This document shows, piece by piece, positions 44,964 through 53,628 of a DNA stretch of 64,000 nucleotides. The first letter of the stretch is position 1; every line of letters begins with the position of its first letter. The stretch covers positions 496,001 to 560,000 of the forward strand of contig NZ_JABMJG010000003.1 in assembly GCF_013376045.1 (NCBI RefSeq), written 5' to 3'. Source of the DNA: Variovorax sp. SG517 (GTDB lineage Bacteria > Pseudomonadota > Gammaproteobacteria > Burkholderiales > Burkholderiaceae_C). The notes beneath the pieces are model-generated. The model was not told where the DNA came from and ran no database searches. It saw only the letters and a list, made by a program, of their open reading frames with translations. The position numbers and the translations under genes are program-made.

Positions 44964-45006
44964 AATCCGGCTATCGACTCATTCATCAACCAACGAAAGA
45001 CTCGTC

Positions 45007-45723
45007 ATGAAAATCAAGGACTCCGTGGTCTTCATCACCGGCGCCAATCGCGGCCTCGGTCTCGCCTTTGCGAAGGCTGCGCTCGCAGCGGGCGCGCGCA
45101 AGGTCTACGGCGCGGCGCGCGACCCCAAGAGCATCGACCTGCCCGGCGTGACGCCGGTGGCGCTCGATGTGACGCAGCCCGCGCAGATCGAGGCGGCCGT
45201 GCGTGCCTGCGGTGACGTGACGGTGCTGGTCAACAACGCGGGCATTTCGCGCGGCTCCAGCTTCCTCGGTTCGCCCGATGCGGTGGCCGCGGCGCGCGCC
45301 GAATTCGAAACCAATTTCTTCGGCCTGTGGGCGGTGACGCAGGCCTTCGCACCAGTGCTCGCGGCCAACGGCGGCGGCGGCGTGATCAACGTGCTGTCGG
45401 CGCTGGCCTGGACCACCTTCCCGAGCGTGGCGACCTACAGCGCGACCAAGTCGGCCGCGTGGTCGCTGAGCAACGGGCTGCGCAACGAACTGGCCGGGCA
45501 GGGCACGCAGGTCACGAGCCTGCACGTGGGCTACATGGACACCGACATGACGTCGCACATCCAAGGCCTGCCCAAGGCATCCCCGGACGACGTGGCGCGC
45601 CAGGCGCTGGCCGGCCTCGAAGCAGGCCAGGCCGAGGTGCTTGCGGACGACACGTCGCGGCAGCTCAAGCAGGGCCTGTCGAGCCCGACGCCGCCCTACG
45701 CGAGCGTGCCCCAGGCAGCCTGA
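45007..45723 (+). CDS. Short-chain dehydrogenase/reductase
   Basis: A 238-residue SDR. Cofactor motif TGANRGLG at the N-terminus, NNAGISRG, and YSATKSAAWSLSNGLRNEL with the catalytic Tyr and Lys. It is most like the classical SDRs of the carbonyl-reductase type (short, Ala-rich). It is last in the MFS-MATE run (43 bases after MATE), and the substrate is unknown. Confidence 0.85.
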   Translation: MKIKDSVVFITGANRGLGLAFAKAALAAGARKVYGAARDPKSIDLPGVTPVALDVTQPAQIEAAVRACGDVTVLVNNAGISRGSSFLGSPDAVAAARAEFETNFFGLWAVTQAFAPVLAANGGGGVINVLSALAWTTFPSVATYSATKSAAWSLSNGLRNELAGQGTQVTSLHVGYMDTDMTSHIQGLPKASPDDVARQALAGLEAGQAEVLADDTSRQLKQGLSSPTPPYASVPQAA

Positions 45724-45730
45724 ACGGAAA

Positions 45731-45751
45731 ACCCGGGCGCGGGGCCCGGGT
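45731..45751. terminator. Hairpin between convergent genes
   Basis: ACCCGGGC at 45731-45738, a 5-base loop and GCCCGGGT at 45744-45751 pair perfectly. On the minus strand it is followed by TTTT, so it suits termination of the Pro/Tyr-rich gene at 45766. On the plus strand it trails the SDR gene, with only a weak T-rich end. Confidence 0.7.
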
Positions 45752-45765
45752 CTCGTTCATTCCGC

Positions 45766-46077
45766 TCAGTAGCGGTACGGGTTGTTGGGACGGCGGTCGT
45801 AGCGGTTCGGCACGCCATCGCCATCGTTGTCCCGGCGGCCATAGCGGCGGCGGTCGTCCCAGCGGCGGTCGTAGTGGTGGCCATGGCGGTAGCCCGGGCC
45901 GTAGTAATGGTGCGGCGGAGGCGGCGGCGCGTAATAGCGGCGCGGCGGCGGCGGCGCCGGAACGACGTACACCTGCGCCTGGATGAACGAGCCGCCCGTC
46001 TGTGCCTGGGCGGGTGCGCTGATGGCGGCCAGCGAGAGCAGGGCCGCGGCGCCGAATGCGAAAGTGAGCTTTTTCAT
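45766..46077 (-). CDS. Exported Pro/Tyr/Arg-rich small protein
   Basis: A 103-residue exported protein. The signal peptide ends ISAPAQA. A Pro/Tyr-rich mid part (PPPPRRYYAPPPPPHHYY) leads to a Arg/His-rich segment and to RRDNDGDGVPNRYDRRPNNP, which carries a DxDGDGVPxxxD calcium-binding-like motif of the thrombospondin type-3 kind. Function unknown. Similar proteins in Burkholderiales are envelope-located. Confidence 0.75.
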   Translation of the reverse strand: MKKLTFAFGAAALLSLAAISAPAQAQTGGSFIQAQVYVVPAPPPPRRYYAPPPPPHHYYGPGYRHGHHYDRRWDDRRRYGRRDNDGDGVPNRYDRRPNNPYRY

Positions 46078-46271
46078 CTGATCCCCCGGTTGTGAGTTGG
46101 AAGCCTCATCCTCGCTGCCCTTTGTTAAGTTGATGTAAGGCTGAAGCGAAATCGGATGAAGAGCTGTAACCCGTGCGCACGGCGTGCGGCACGGGCAAGA
46201 CACAATTGTGAATGGACTTTTCACCGCGGAACACCTCCGCGGGTAGGCCATCGGCTCTATCGGCCGAAGGT
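46078..46271. other. Intergenic region with palindromes
   Basis: The 194 bases between the small exported protein and the class II aldolase hold no ORF of note. CACAATTGTG at 46201-46210 is a perfect palindrome, CCCGTGC/GCACGGG (46170-46176, 46189-46195) is a hairpin, and CCGCGGA-ACACC-TCCGCGG at 46224-46242 is a short stem. The last two may be the 3' hairpins of the sugar-acid operon, although neither has a T run. Confidence 0.5.
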
Positions 46272-47009
46272 TCAGCCGCGCGGAGCGGGCAGGAGGCGGC
46301 GCAATGCCTCGAAGAACAGGTCGGACTGCTCGCGCTCGCCCTGGATCTGCGCTGCCACGTGGGCTGCCAGCTTCGGGTTCACGGGCACCAGCGGGCGGCC
46401 GGTCGACTGCGCGATCACCTGGTGCAGGCAGGCGCGCTCCAGGTAGTAGAGATCGTCGTAGGCATGGGCGATGGTGCCGCCGGCCACGATCACGCCGTGG
46501 TTCGCGAGAAAGGCCACGTCCTTGCCGGCCATCGCGCGGGCGATGCGCTCGCCCTCGGCGTCGTCGAGCGCGAGGCCGTTGTATTCGGCGTCGATGGCGA
46601 TGCGGTTCATGTAGCGCATCGCGTTCTGGCTCGCGGTGGGGTCGAGCGCGCGGTCGACCGTGATCGTGAGCGCCGTGGCGTACGGCATGTGGCAGTGCAG
46701 CACCACCGCATGGCCGGTGAGCCGGTGCACCGCGCCATGGATGAAGAGGGCGGTGGGCTCCACGCGGTGGCGGCCCGCCAGCACCTCGCCATGCACGTCG
46801 ATCAGCACGATGTCGTCGGGGCCGATCTCGCTCCAGTGCAGGCCGCGCGGGTTGATGAGGTAGCGGTCCTGGGCGCCCGGCAGCATCACGCTGAAGTGGT
46901 TGCAGACGCCTTCCGACAGTCCGTGATGGTCGGCGGCGCGCAGGGCGAGGGCGAGGTCTTCGCGCAGCTTGCGCACGGCAGGGCTGGCGTAGAGGGCATC
47001 GGCGGACAT
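46272..47009 (-). CDS. Class II aldolase/adducin-family protein
   Basis: A 245-residue protein of the fuculose-phosphate aldolase fold. Zinc-ligand segment LHCHMPYATALT near residue 105, EPTALFIHG, then FLANHGVIVAGG with the third His. It lies 31 bases after dgoA at the end of the sugar-acid operon. A role in retro-aldol cleavage or isomerisation of an intermediate is plausible, but many homologues are of unknown use, and the standard galactonate pathway does not need it. Confidence 0.75.
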   Translation of the reverse strand: MSADALYASPAVRKLREDLALALRAADHHGLSEGVCNHFSVMLPGAQDRYLINPRGLHWSEIGPDDIVLIDVHGEVLAGRHRVEPTALFIHGAVHRLTGHAVVLHCHMPYATALTITVDRALDPTASQNAMRYMNRIAIDAEYNGLALDDAEGERIARAMAGKDVAFLANHGVIVAGGTIAHAYDDLYYLERACLHQVIAQSTGRPLVPVNPKLAAHVAAQIQGEREQSDLFFEALRRLLPAPRG

Positions 47010-47039
47010 CGGTGGGGGTCTCCTGTTTCTTCTTGGGGG

Positions 47040-47687
47040 TCAGGCGAGCGTGAGGCCTTTCCAGGCCGCGACGAATTTCCGGGCGTCCTCGCGCACCGCC
47101 GCGGCCTGCTTGCCGGGTTTGTAGAGCGAGGAGCCGATGCCGAAGCCGGCGGCACCGGCCGCGCGCCATCCGGCCATGTTGTCGGGCGCGATGCCGCCCA
47201 CGGGCATCACCGGCGTGCCGGTGGGCAGCACGGCCAGCAGGGCCTTCACCACGGCGGGCGAGGCCAGCTCGGCCGGGAACAGCTTGAGCCCCGTGGCACC
47301 GGCCGCGAGCGCGCCGAAGGCCTCGGTCGGCGTCATCACGCCGGGCAGGCAGACCATGCCCAGCCGCACCGCCTCGGCGATGACTTCGGCGTTGAAGTTC
47401 GGCGAGACGATCAACTCGCCGCCGGCTGCATGCACCTCGCGCACCTGCTGCGCGCCCAGCACCGTGCCGGCGCCGACCAGCGCTTGCGGGAAGCGCCTGC
47501 GCATCAGCGCGATGCTCTCGAGCGGCTGCGGCGAATTCAGCGGCACTTCGAGCAGGCGGAAGCCAGGCTCGACGATGGCGTCGCCGACGTCGGCAGCCTC
47601 GGCGGGCGAGAGGCCGCGCAGGATGGCCACCAGCGGCAGCTCGCGCATCGCGGCGTCGAATTTTTCGAGGGGAGTGGGGGCGGTCAT
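47040..47687 (-). CDS. dgoA: 2-dehydro-3-deoxy-6-phosphogalactonate aldolase
   Basis: A 215-residue class I aldolase of the KDPG/KDPGal family. Motifs LPLVAILRGLSPAEA, RLLEVPLNSPQPLESI, LVGAGTVLGAQQV, GATGLKLFPAEL with the Schiff-base Lys, and MPVGGIAPDNMAGW. The LNSPQPL segment (in place of LRTPxAL in Eda) marks the galactonate branch. Its start overlaps the dgoK stop by 4 bases. Eda at 32904 is the paralogue for the phosphogluconate route. Confidence 0.92.
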   Translation of the reverse strand: MTAPTPLEKFDAAMRELPLVAILRGLSPAEAADVGDAIVEPGFRLLEVPLNSPQPLESIALMRRRFPQALVGAGTVLGAQQVREVHAAGGELIVSPNFNAEVIAEAVRLGMVCLPGVMTPTEAFGALAAGATGLKLFPAELASPAVVKALLAVLPTGTPVMPVGGIAPDNMAGWRAAGAAGFGIGSSLYKPGKQAAAVREDARKFVAAWKGLTLA

Positions 47688-48592
47688 GCGGGAGTCCTGT
47701 CGGAATCGAGAAAGCCGGACAGCGCATGCAGTCCGGCCCAGGTGGCTTCGGCGCCGAGCGTGCGCGTGGCGACGCCGGTGGCGCGCAGCGCCAGCGTGTA
47801 GCGCTGGGTGAGGGCCGACGAGCCGATCAGGATCACTTCGCCCGACGCCTGCAGCGCCTGCGTGCGCAGCTCCTCGCCGATCAGCAGGCCCGAGAGGTAG
47901 CTCGACAGCTCTTCCTTCGGCATGCGCTCGAACAGCGCAAGGGTGCGCGTGCCGAAGGCGTTGTGGAGCAGGCCGTGTCCGTTCTCGGAGCGGGTCACGC
48001 CTTCGAGGAAGGCCGCCTCGTCGAGCGGCGCCGATGCATCGAGCGTGCGCGCCAGGATCGAGTGCTGGCTCAGCAGCGCGTAGAACTCGCCCGTCATGTA
48101 GGTGCGAAAGCCCGCGACGCGGCCCTTCTTCACCGTGGCCCACTTGTTGTGCGTGCCGGGCAGCACGAAGAGGCCTTCGCTCAGGCCGGTGAGTTCCATC
48201 GCGCCGAAGATCTGCACCTCTTCGCCGCGCATCACGTCGGGCACGCCCGCATGCTCGTCGCTCAGGCCCGGCACGATCGCGATGCGCGCACCCGGAACTG
48301 CGTCGATGTCGATGATCGTGCGGCCCACTTCCACGCGGCCGGCGGGGCAGGCGCAGTAGGGCGCTTCCACCCAGCCCTGCTTGCTGCCGGCCATGCCGGA
48401 GATCAGGCAGCGCGCGCCCTCGAGGCGCATCCAGTCGCCGAACAGCTTGTCGAAGACGGCGGGAAAGCCGCCTTCGGGCACGGTGAGAATGCCGCGCGCA
48501 TCGCTGCGCTCTTCCAGTACCTTGCCGCCTGCGTCAAGCAGCGCGCCGCGCAGTGAACTCGTGCCCCAGTCGATCGCTACCAGTCTTGTCAT
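47684..48592 (-). CDS. dgoK: 2-dehydro-3-deoxygalactonokinase
   Basis: A 302-residue sugar-acid kinase phosphorylating 2-keto-3-deoxygalactonate. N-terminus LVAIDWGTSSLRGALLD is the ASKHA ATP-binding motif, and LPGTHNKWATVKKGRV and FRTYMTGEFYALLSQHS are hallmark DgoK motifs. The gene begins directly after the dehydratase stop (TAG then ATG, no gap) and overlaps dgoA by 4 bases, so the three form a tightly coupled operon. Confidence 0.93.
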   Translation of the reverse strand: MTRLVAIDWGTSSLRGALLDAGGKVLEERSDARGILTVPEGGFPAVFDKLFGDWMRLEGARCLISGMAGSKQGWVEAPYCACPAGRVEVGRTIIDIDAVPGARIAIVPGLSDEHAGVPDVMRGEEVQIFGAMELTGLSEGLFVLPGTHNKWATVKKGRVAGFRTYMTGEFYALLSQHSILARTLDASAPLDEAAFLEGVTRSENGHGLLHNAFGTRTLALFERMPKEELSSYLSGLLIGEELRTQALQASGEVILIGSSALTQRYTLALRATGVATRTLGAEATWAGLHALSGFLDSDRTPA

Positions 48593-50329
48593 CTAGTGAT
48601 TGTCGCGCGGCACGAAGGCACCGCGGCGACCGCGCAGGAAGGCCAGGTCGGCGCCCTGGTCGGCCTGCAGCACCGTATCGACATACAACTTCCAGTAACC
48701 GGATTCGAGCGGCGCCTTGGGCGCGACCCATTTCTCGCGGCGCTTCGCGAGCTCTTCGTCGCTCACGTGCAGGTGCAGCCTGCGGTTGGGTACGTCGAGT
48801 TCGACGATGTCGCCGTCCTGCACCAGCGCCAGCGGGCCTCCGGCGGCCGCCTCGGGCGCGGTGTGCAGCACCACGGTGCCGTAGGCCGTGCCGCTCATGC
48901 GCGCGTCGCTGATGCGGACCATGTCTGTGATGCCCTTGCGCAGCACCTTCGGCGGCAGCGGCATGTTGCCTGCCTCGGCCATGCCGGGGTAACCCTTGGG
49001 CCCGCAGTTCTTGAGCACCATGATGCAGTGCTCGTCGATGTCGAGGTTCTCGTCGTCGATGCGCTTGTGCAGGTCGTCGGCGCTCTCGAACACCACCGCG
49101 CGGCCCTTGTGCACCAGCAGCTCCGGCGTGGCCGCGCTGGGCTTGATGATGGCGCCGTTGGGCGCGAGGTTGCCGCGCAGCACGCAGATGCCGGCCTTGT
49201 CCTTGAAGGGCTCGGCCAGGGTGCGGATGACCTGCGGGTTGAAGTTCTCCGCGTCCTTCACGTTCTCCCAGATGCTCTGGCCGGTGACGGTGATCACGTC
49301 CTTGTGCAGGTGGTCGGCGATCTCCTTGATGACCACCGGCAGGCCGCCCGCGTAGCAGAAGTCTTCCATCAGGAACTGGCCCGAGGGCTGCAGGTTCACC
49401 AAGCAGGGCAGTTCGGAGGCGAGGCGGTCGAAATCTTCCAGCGTGAGTTCGACGCCCATGCGCCCCGCGATGGCCAGCAGGTGGATCACGAAGTTGGTCG
49501 AGCCGCCGATGGCCGCGTTGACCTTGATCGCGTTCTCGATGGCCTGGCGCGTGAGGATCTTCGACATGTTCATGTCTTCATGAACCATGCCGACGATGCG
49601 CCGGCCCGCCTGCCGCGCGAGCACGTTGCGGCGGCCGTCCACGGCAGGGTAGGCCGCGTTGCCTGGCAGGCCAATGCCCAGCGACTCGACCATGCTGGCC
49701 ATGGTGCTGGCGGTGCCCATCGTCATGCAGTGGCCGTGGCTGCGATGCATGCAGCTCTCGGCCTCGAAGAATTCCTGCAGCTTGAGCGTGCCGGCGCGCA
49801 CCTGCTCGCTCATCTGCCACACGCCGGTGCCGGAGCCGAGCTCCTGTCCGCGCCATTTGCCCGAGAGCATCGGGCCGCCCGACACGCCGATGGTCGGCAG
49901 GTCGACGCTGGCGGCGCCCATCATGAGCGCGGGCGTGGTCTTGTCGCAGCCCATGAGCAGCACCACGCCGTCGAGCGGGTTGCCGCGGATGCTTTCTTCC
50001 ACGTCCATGCTCGCGAGGTTGCGATACAGCATGGCGGTGGGCCGCAGCAGAGTCTCGCCGAGCGACATCACGGGGAATTCGAGCGGGAAGCCACCCGCTT
50101 CGTACACGCCGATCTTCACCTGCTCCGCGAGCGTGCGGAAGTGCGAATTGCAGGGCGTGAGTTCGCTGAAGGTGTTGCAGATGCCGATGACCGGTCGGCC
50201 GTCGAACTGGTCGTGCGGAACACCCTTGCCCTTCATCCAGCTTCGGTAGATGAAGCCGTCGCGATCGTGGCGGCCGAACCATTGCTGGCTGCGAAGTTCT
50301 TCGGGCTTTTTCTTCGGGGAGGTGCTCAT
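48593..50329 (-). CDS. IlvD/Edd-family sugar-acid dehydratase
   Basis: A 578-residue [Fe-S] dehydratase. Motifs NTFSELTPCNSHFR, GCDKTTPALMMGAA, ESCMHRSHGHCMTMGTAST, and near the end RISDARMSGTAYGTVVLH with the dihydroxy-acid-dehydratase signature. The closest type I can recall is L-arabinonate/D-galactonate/D-fuconate dehydratase, and the adjacency of DgoK and DgoA argues for D-galactonate (or an epimer) as substrate, giving 2-keto-3-deoxygalactonate. It is first in the operon, preceded by a palindrome-containing divergent promoter. Confidence 0.88.
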   Translation of the reverse strand: MSTSPKKKPEELRSQQWFGRHDRDGFIYRSWMKGKGVPHDQFDGRPVIGICNTFSELTPCNSHFRTLAEQVKIGVYEAGGFPLEFPVMSLGETLLRPTAMLYRNLASMDVEESIRGNPLDGVVLLMGCDKTTPALMMGAASVDLPTIGVSGGPMLSGKWRGQELGSGTGVWQMSEQVRAGTLKLQEFFEAESCMHRSHGHCMTMGTASTMASMVESLGIGLPGNAAYPAVDGRRNVLARQAGRRIVGMVHEDMNMSKILTRQAIENAIKVNAAIGGSTNFVIHLLAIAGRMGVELTLEDFDRLASELPCLVNLQPSGQFLMEDFCYAGGLPVVIKEIADHLHKDVITVTGQSIWENVKDAENFNPQVIRTLAEPFKDKAGICVLRGNLAPNGAIIKPSAATPELLVHKGRAVVFESADDLHKRIDDENLDIDEHCIMVLKNCGPKGYPGMAEAGNMPLPPKVLRKGITDMVRISDARMSGTAYGTVVLHTAPEAAAGGPLALVQDGDIVELDVPNRRLHLHVSDEELAKRREKWVAPKAPLESGYWKLYVDTVLQADQGADLAFLRGRRGAFVPRDNH

Positions 50330-50402
50330 GGAATGTCTCTCTTTGTTGTCGAAGCGTGGGCTCGACCCTCAGGGTTTGTCCTGCCGATAGAGCGTTTCAA
50401 TC

Positions 50403-50412
50403 ATCATATGAT
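50403..50412. promoter_or_regulatory. Palindrome ATCATATGAT in the sugar-acid divergent promoter
   Basis: A perfect 10-bp palindrome lies 74 bases upstream of the dehydratase start and 67 upstream of the GntR regulator start. A single central palindrome shared by a FadR-like regulator and a sugar-acid operon is a classical operator arrangement. An adjacent ATCATC extends it imperfectly. Confidence 0.55.
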
Positions 50413-50478
50413 AAGCGCGAACAACACGCCGGAGCCTTAGTGTTTTCGAGCGGCGGGATACCAGTTTTCACATCACGC

Positions 50479-51222
50479 ATGATCAAGAACATCCACGGTC
50501 GCACGCTCGAACTCCTCGGTGAAGCCGTGGTGTCGGGGCGCTATGCGATCGGCGCGTCCATCCCCTCCGAGCCCGTGCTCGGCGAGGAACTGGGCGTGAG
50601 CCGTACCGTGGTGCGCGAGGCGGTGAAGTCGCTGGCGGCCAAGGGCCTGATCGTGACGGGCCCGAAGGTCGGCACGCGCGTGCTGCCCAAGGACAAGTGG
50701 AACTGGTTCGACCCCGACGTCATCACCTGGCAGGCGCGCGCCGGCCTCACGCCCGAGTTCCTGCGCGACCTGCAGGACCTGCGCCGCGCGGTGGAGCCGG
50801 CGGCGGTGCGGCTGGCCGCGGAGAGAGCCACAAACGAAGACATCGACGAGATCGAGCGTGCCTATGCCGGCATGAAGGAAGCGGTGGAGAACGGCGGCGA
50901 CTACGTCACCTTCGACCTGCGCTTTCACAACGGCCTGCTGGGCGCCGCGCGCAACAGGATGATTGCGCAGATGAGCAAGGTGCTCAACGCGTTGCTGCGC
51001 ACCAGCTTCGAGATATCGACCACCAAGCCCGACGGCCCCGCGCTCTCGCTGCCGCTGCACCGTGCGGTGCTCGACGCGGTGATCGTGCACGACCCCGACG
51101 TCGCGGAGCGCGCGATCCTCCGGCTCATCGACGGCGCCCGCCAGGACATCGAGGACGTGCTGGGCTCGCGCCGCAGGTTGCCGCGCTTGAGCCGGCCGCC
51201 GCCACGGCTCAAGGCCGGCTAG
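50479..51222 (+). CDS. GntR-family (FadR subfamily) regulator
   Basis: A 247-residue regulator. The winged helix-turn-helix at about residues 10-75 contains GEELGVSRTVVREAVKSLA and GLIVTGPKVGTRV. The FCD effector domain shows DLRRAVEP, FDLRFHNGLLGAARN and LHRAVLDAVIVHD, with the Asp/His residues that bind metal and a sugar acid in this subfamily. It is divergent from the dehydratase operon and upstream of the ABC transporter, so it likely senses a pathway intermediate. The start at 50479 (MIKNIHGR) fits the family; no clear ribosome site is seen. Confidence 0.88.
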   Translation: MIKNIHGRTLELLGEAVVSGRYAIGASIPSEPVLGEELGVSRTVVREAVKSLAAKGLIVTGPKVGTRVLPKDKWNWFDPDVITWQARAGLTPEFLRDLQDLRRAVEPAAVRLAAERATNEDIDEIERAYAGMKEAVENGGDYVTFDLRFHNGLLGAARNRMIAQMSKVLNALLRTSFEISTTKPDGPALSLPLHRAVLDAVIVHDPDVAERAILRLIDGARQDIEDVLGSRRRLPRLSRPPPRLKAG

Positions 51223-51317
51223 CCGTCCGGGTCCCGCCGGCAGTCCTCATCAGGTTTTCCACCCCACGCTCGCGCGCCGAGCAGATTCCACCCCAAGAAG
51301 AGAAGGAGACAACGTCC

Positions 51318-52700
51318 ATGAAACTCGTCAAGTCGCTGATCGCGCCGACGCTGGTCGCGATGGGCCTGCTGTCGGCAGGCCACGTCGCCGCGCAGGAAAA
51401 ACTCACCGTCTGGTGGGTCAAGGGCTTCTACAAGGCCGAGGACGATGCGCTGTACGCCGCCATCAAGAAGTTCGAGGAGAAGAACAAGAACGTCAAGATC
51501 GAACTCTCGCAGTACCCCATTCAAGACATGATCCCCAAGACCGTGTCCGCGCTCGACTCCGGCAGCCCGCCCGACGTGGCGTACGCCGACGTGTACGACT
51601 TCCAGGTCACCGGCAAGTGGGCTTTCGACGGCAAGCTGGAAGACATCAGCAGCGTGCTCACGCCCATGAAGGACCGCTTCGCGCCCAACACGCTGGAGAC
51701 CACCTACCTCTACAACGACCAGACCAAGGGCAAGGCGTACTACGCCTTCCCGATCAAGCAGCAGACCATGCACATCGAGTACTGGCTCGACATGTTGACC
51801 GAGGCCGGGTTCAAGGAGTCCGACATTCCCACCGCGTGGAAGGACTACTGGTCGTTCTGGTGCGAGAAGGTGCAGCCCGCCAGCCGCCAGAAGAGTGGCA
51901 AGCGCAACTTCGGCATCGGCATGCCGATGGGTGTTGATTCGAGCGACGCGTTCTATTCGTTCCTGACCTTCATGGACGCCTACAACGTCAAGCTGGTGGA
52001 CGACAACGGCAAGCTGCTGGTCGACGACCCGAAGGTGCGCACCGGCCTGATCGGCGCCATGACCGACTACACCATGCCCTACACCAAGGGCTGCACGCCG
52101 CCTTCCTCCACCAGCTGGAAGGACCCGGACAACAACGTCGCCTTCCACAACAAGACGACCGTGATGACGCACAACGCGACCATCTCCATCGCTGCCAAGT
52201 GGCTCGACGACTCGAACAACGCCTCGCTCACGCCCGAGCAGCGCGAGGAGGCGCGCAAGAACTACACCGAGCGCATCCGCACGGCCGGCTTCCCGAACAA
52301 GCCCGACGGCAGCAAGATGGTCTACCGCACGGCGGTGAAGACCGGCGTGGTGTTCAAGGACGCGAAGAACAAGGCGCGTGCCAAGGAGTTCGTGTCGTTC
52401 CTGATGCAGGAAGAGAACCTCACGCCCTATGTCGAGGGCTCGCTGGGCCGCTGGTTCCCGGTGACCAAGGCCGCGCAGCAGCGTGACTTCTGGAAGGCCG
52501 ATCCGCACCGCCTGTCGGTCTACAACCAGTACGCCGCCGGCACCGTGACCTTCGAATTCACGAAGAACTACAAGTTCACCGTGCTGAACAACGAGAACGT
52601 CTGGGCCAAGGCCATGAACCGCATCGTCACCGACAAGGTGCCGGTGGACAAGGCGGTGGACGAGATGATCGCCCGCATCAAGACGGTGGCGGGGCAGTAA
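51318..52700 (+). CDS. Sugar ABC transporter substrate-binding protein (CUT1)
   Basis: A 460-residue exported solute-binding protein. The signal peptide ends near AGHVAAQ, and the mature protein begins EKLTVWWVKGFYKAEDDAL. Its fold type is that of extracellular family 1, and the N-terminal lobe contains SQYPIQDMIPKTVSAL. GAAGGAGA precedes the ATG. It is followed by two permeases and an ATPase, making a complete CUT1-type sugar importer, 96 bases after the GntR gene. Confidence 0.9.
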   Translation: MKLVKSLIAPTLVAMGLLSAGHVAAQEKLTVWWVKGFYKAEDDALYAAIKKFEEKNKNVKIELSQYPIQDMIPKTVSALDSGSPPDVAYADVYDFQVTGKWAFDGKLEDISSVLTPMKDRFAPNTLETTYLYNDQTKGKAYYAFPIKQQTMHIEYWLDMLTEAGFKESDIPTAWKDYWSFWCEKVQPASRQKSGKRNFGIGMPMGVDSSDAFYSFLTFMDAYNVKLVDDNGKLLVDDPKVRTGLIGAMTDYTMPYTKGCTPPSSTSWKDPDNNVAFHNKTTVMTHNATISIAAKWLDDSNNASLTPEQREEARKNYTERIRTAGFPNKPDGSKMVYRTAVKTGVVFKDAKNKARAKEFVSFLMQEENLTPYVEGSLGRWFPVTKAAQQRDFWKADPHRLSVYNQYAAGTVTFEFTKNYKFTVLNNENVWAKAMNRIVTDKVPVDKAVDEMIARIKTVAGQ

Positions 52701-52746
52701 GCCGCGCACGTACGGCACACGTCGCCACCAACAACAGCAGCATGCC

Positions 52747-53628
52747 ATGAGCGCCACTGCCACCGCCGCCGCGTCGACCACACCGGCGCCTGTCGTCAAT
52801 CCCGCAGCGCGGCATGCGCGCTGGCAGTTCTGGGGCGCGGTCATGGTCGTGCCCTACCTGCTGGTGTTCGTGGTGTTCGTGCTGTACCCGGTGGGCTACG
52901 GGCTCTGGCTCGCCCGCCACCCGCAAAGCTATGTGAAGCTGGTCGAAGATCCGATCTTCTTCCGCTCCGTGATCAACACGGCCATCTTCCTGGTCGTGGC
53001 GATCAACCTCAAGATGCTCGTGGCGCTGGTGCTCTCGGGCTTCTTCGTGACATCGCGCTGGTGGATCAAGATCGTCTCGGCGATCTTCATCCTCCCGTGG
53101 GCGATGCCCTCCATTCCCACGATCCTGTCGATCCGATTCATGCTGAACCCGGAGTGGGGCGTGATCAACAGCACCATCTTCCGCCTGACCGGCGCCGACG
53201 GCCCCAACTGGCTCAACGATCCCTCGCTGGCGCTGGCCTTCGCGATGATCGTGCACATCTGGAAGTCGCTGCCGTTCTGGACGCTCATCCTCGTGGCGGG
53301 CCGGCTGGCCATTCCCACCGAGCAGTACGAAGCGGCTTCGGTCGACGGCGCCTCGTCGTGGCAGAAGTTCCGCTTCGTGAGCTGGCCGGCGCTCAAGACG
53401 CTCTACATCACCTCGCTGATCCTCTCGATGATCTGGACGCTGGGCGACTTCAACAGCGTCTACCTGCTGACCGGCGGCGGCCCTGCCGACCTCACGCACG
53501 TGCTCGCCACGCTGGGCATCCGCTACCTGCGGCTGGACCAGGTCGACCTGTCGATGGCTTCGATCGTGGTGGCGATGCCGCTCGTGCTGCCGCTCGTGTA
53601 CTTCATGATGAAGAGGCTCTCGAAATGA
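52747..53628 (+). CDS. Sugar ABC transporter permease 1
   Basis: A 293-residue permease with six hydrophobic segments and an EAA loop (EQYEAASVDGASSWQKF). The N-terminus has a small Ala/Thr-rich cytoplasmic tail. It overlaps the second permease by 4 bases (ATGA), so the two are coupled. The ribosome site is weak. Confidence 0.9.
   Translation: MSATATAAASTTPAPVVNPAARHARWQFWGAVMVVPYLLVFVVFVLYPVGYGLWLARHPQSYVKLVEDPIFFRSVINTAIFLVVAINLKMLVALVLSGFFVTSRWWIKIVSAIFILPWAMPSIPTILSIRFMLNPEWGVINSTIFRLTGADGPNWLNDPSLALAFAMIVHIWKSLPFWTLILVAGRLAIPTEQYEAASVDGASSWQKFRFVSWPALKTLYITSLILSMIWTLGDFNSVYLLTGGGPADLTHVLATLGIRYLRLDQVDLSMASIVVAMPLVLPLVYFMMKRLSK

Noticed and set aside
46170..46242. Two hairpins as terminators of the sugar-acid operon
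   Set aside because: Neither is followed by a T run on the minus strand, so I note them only as possible structures.
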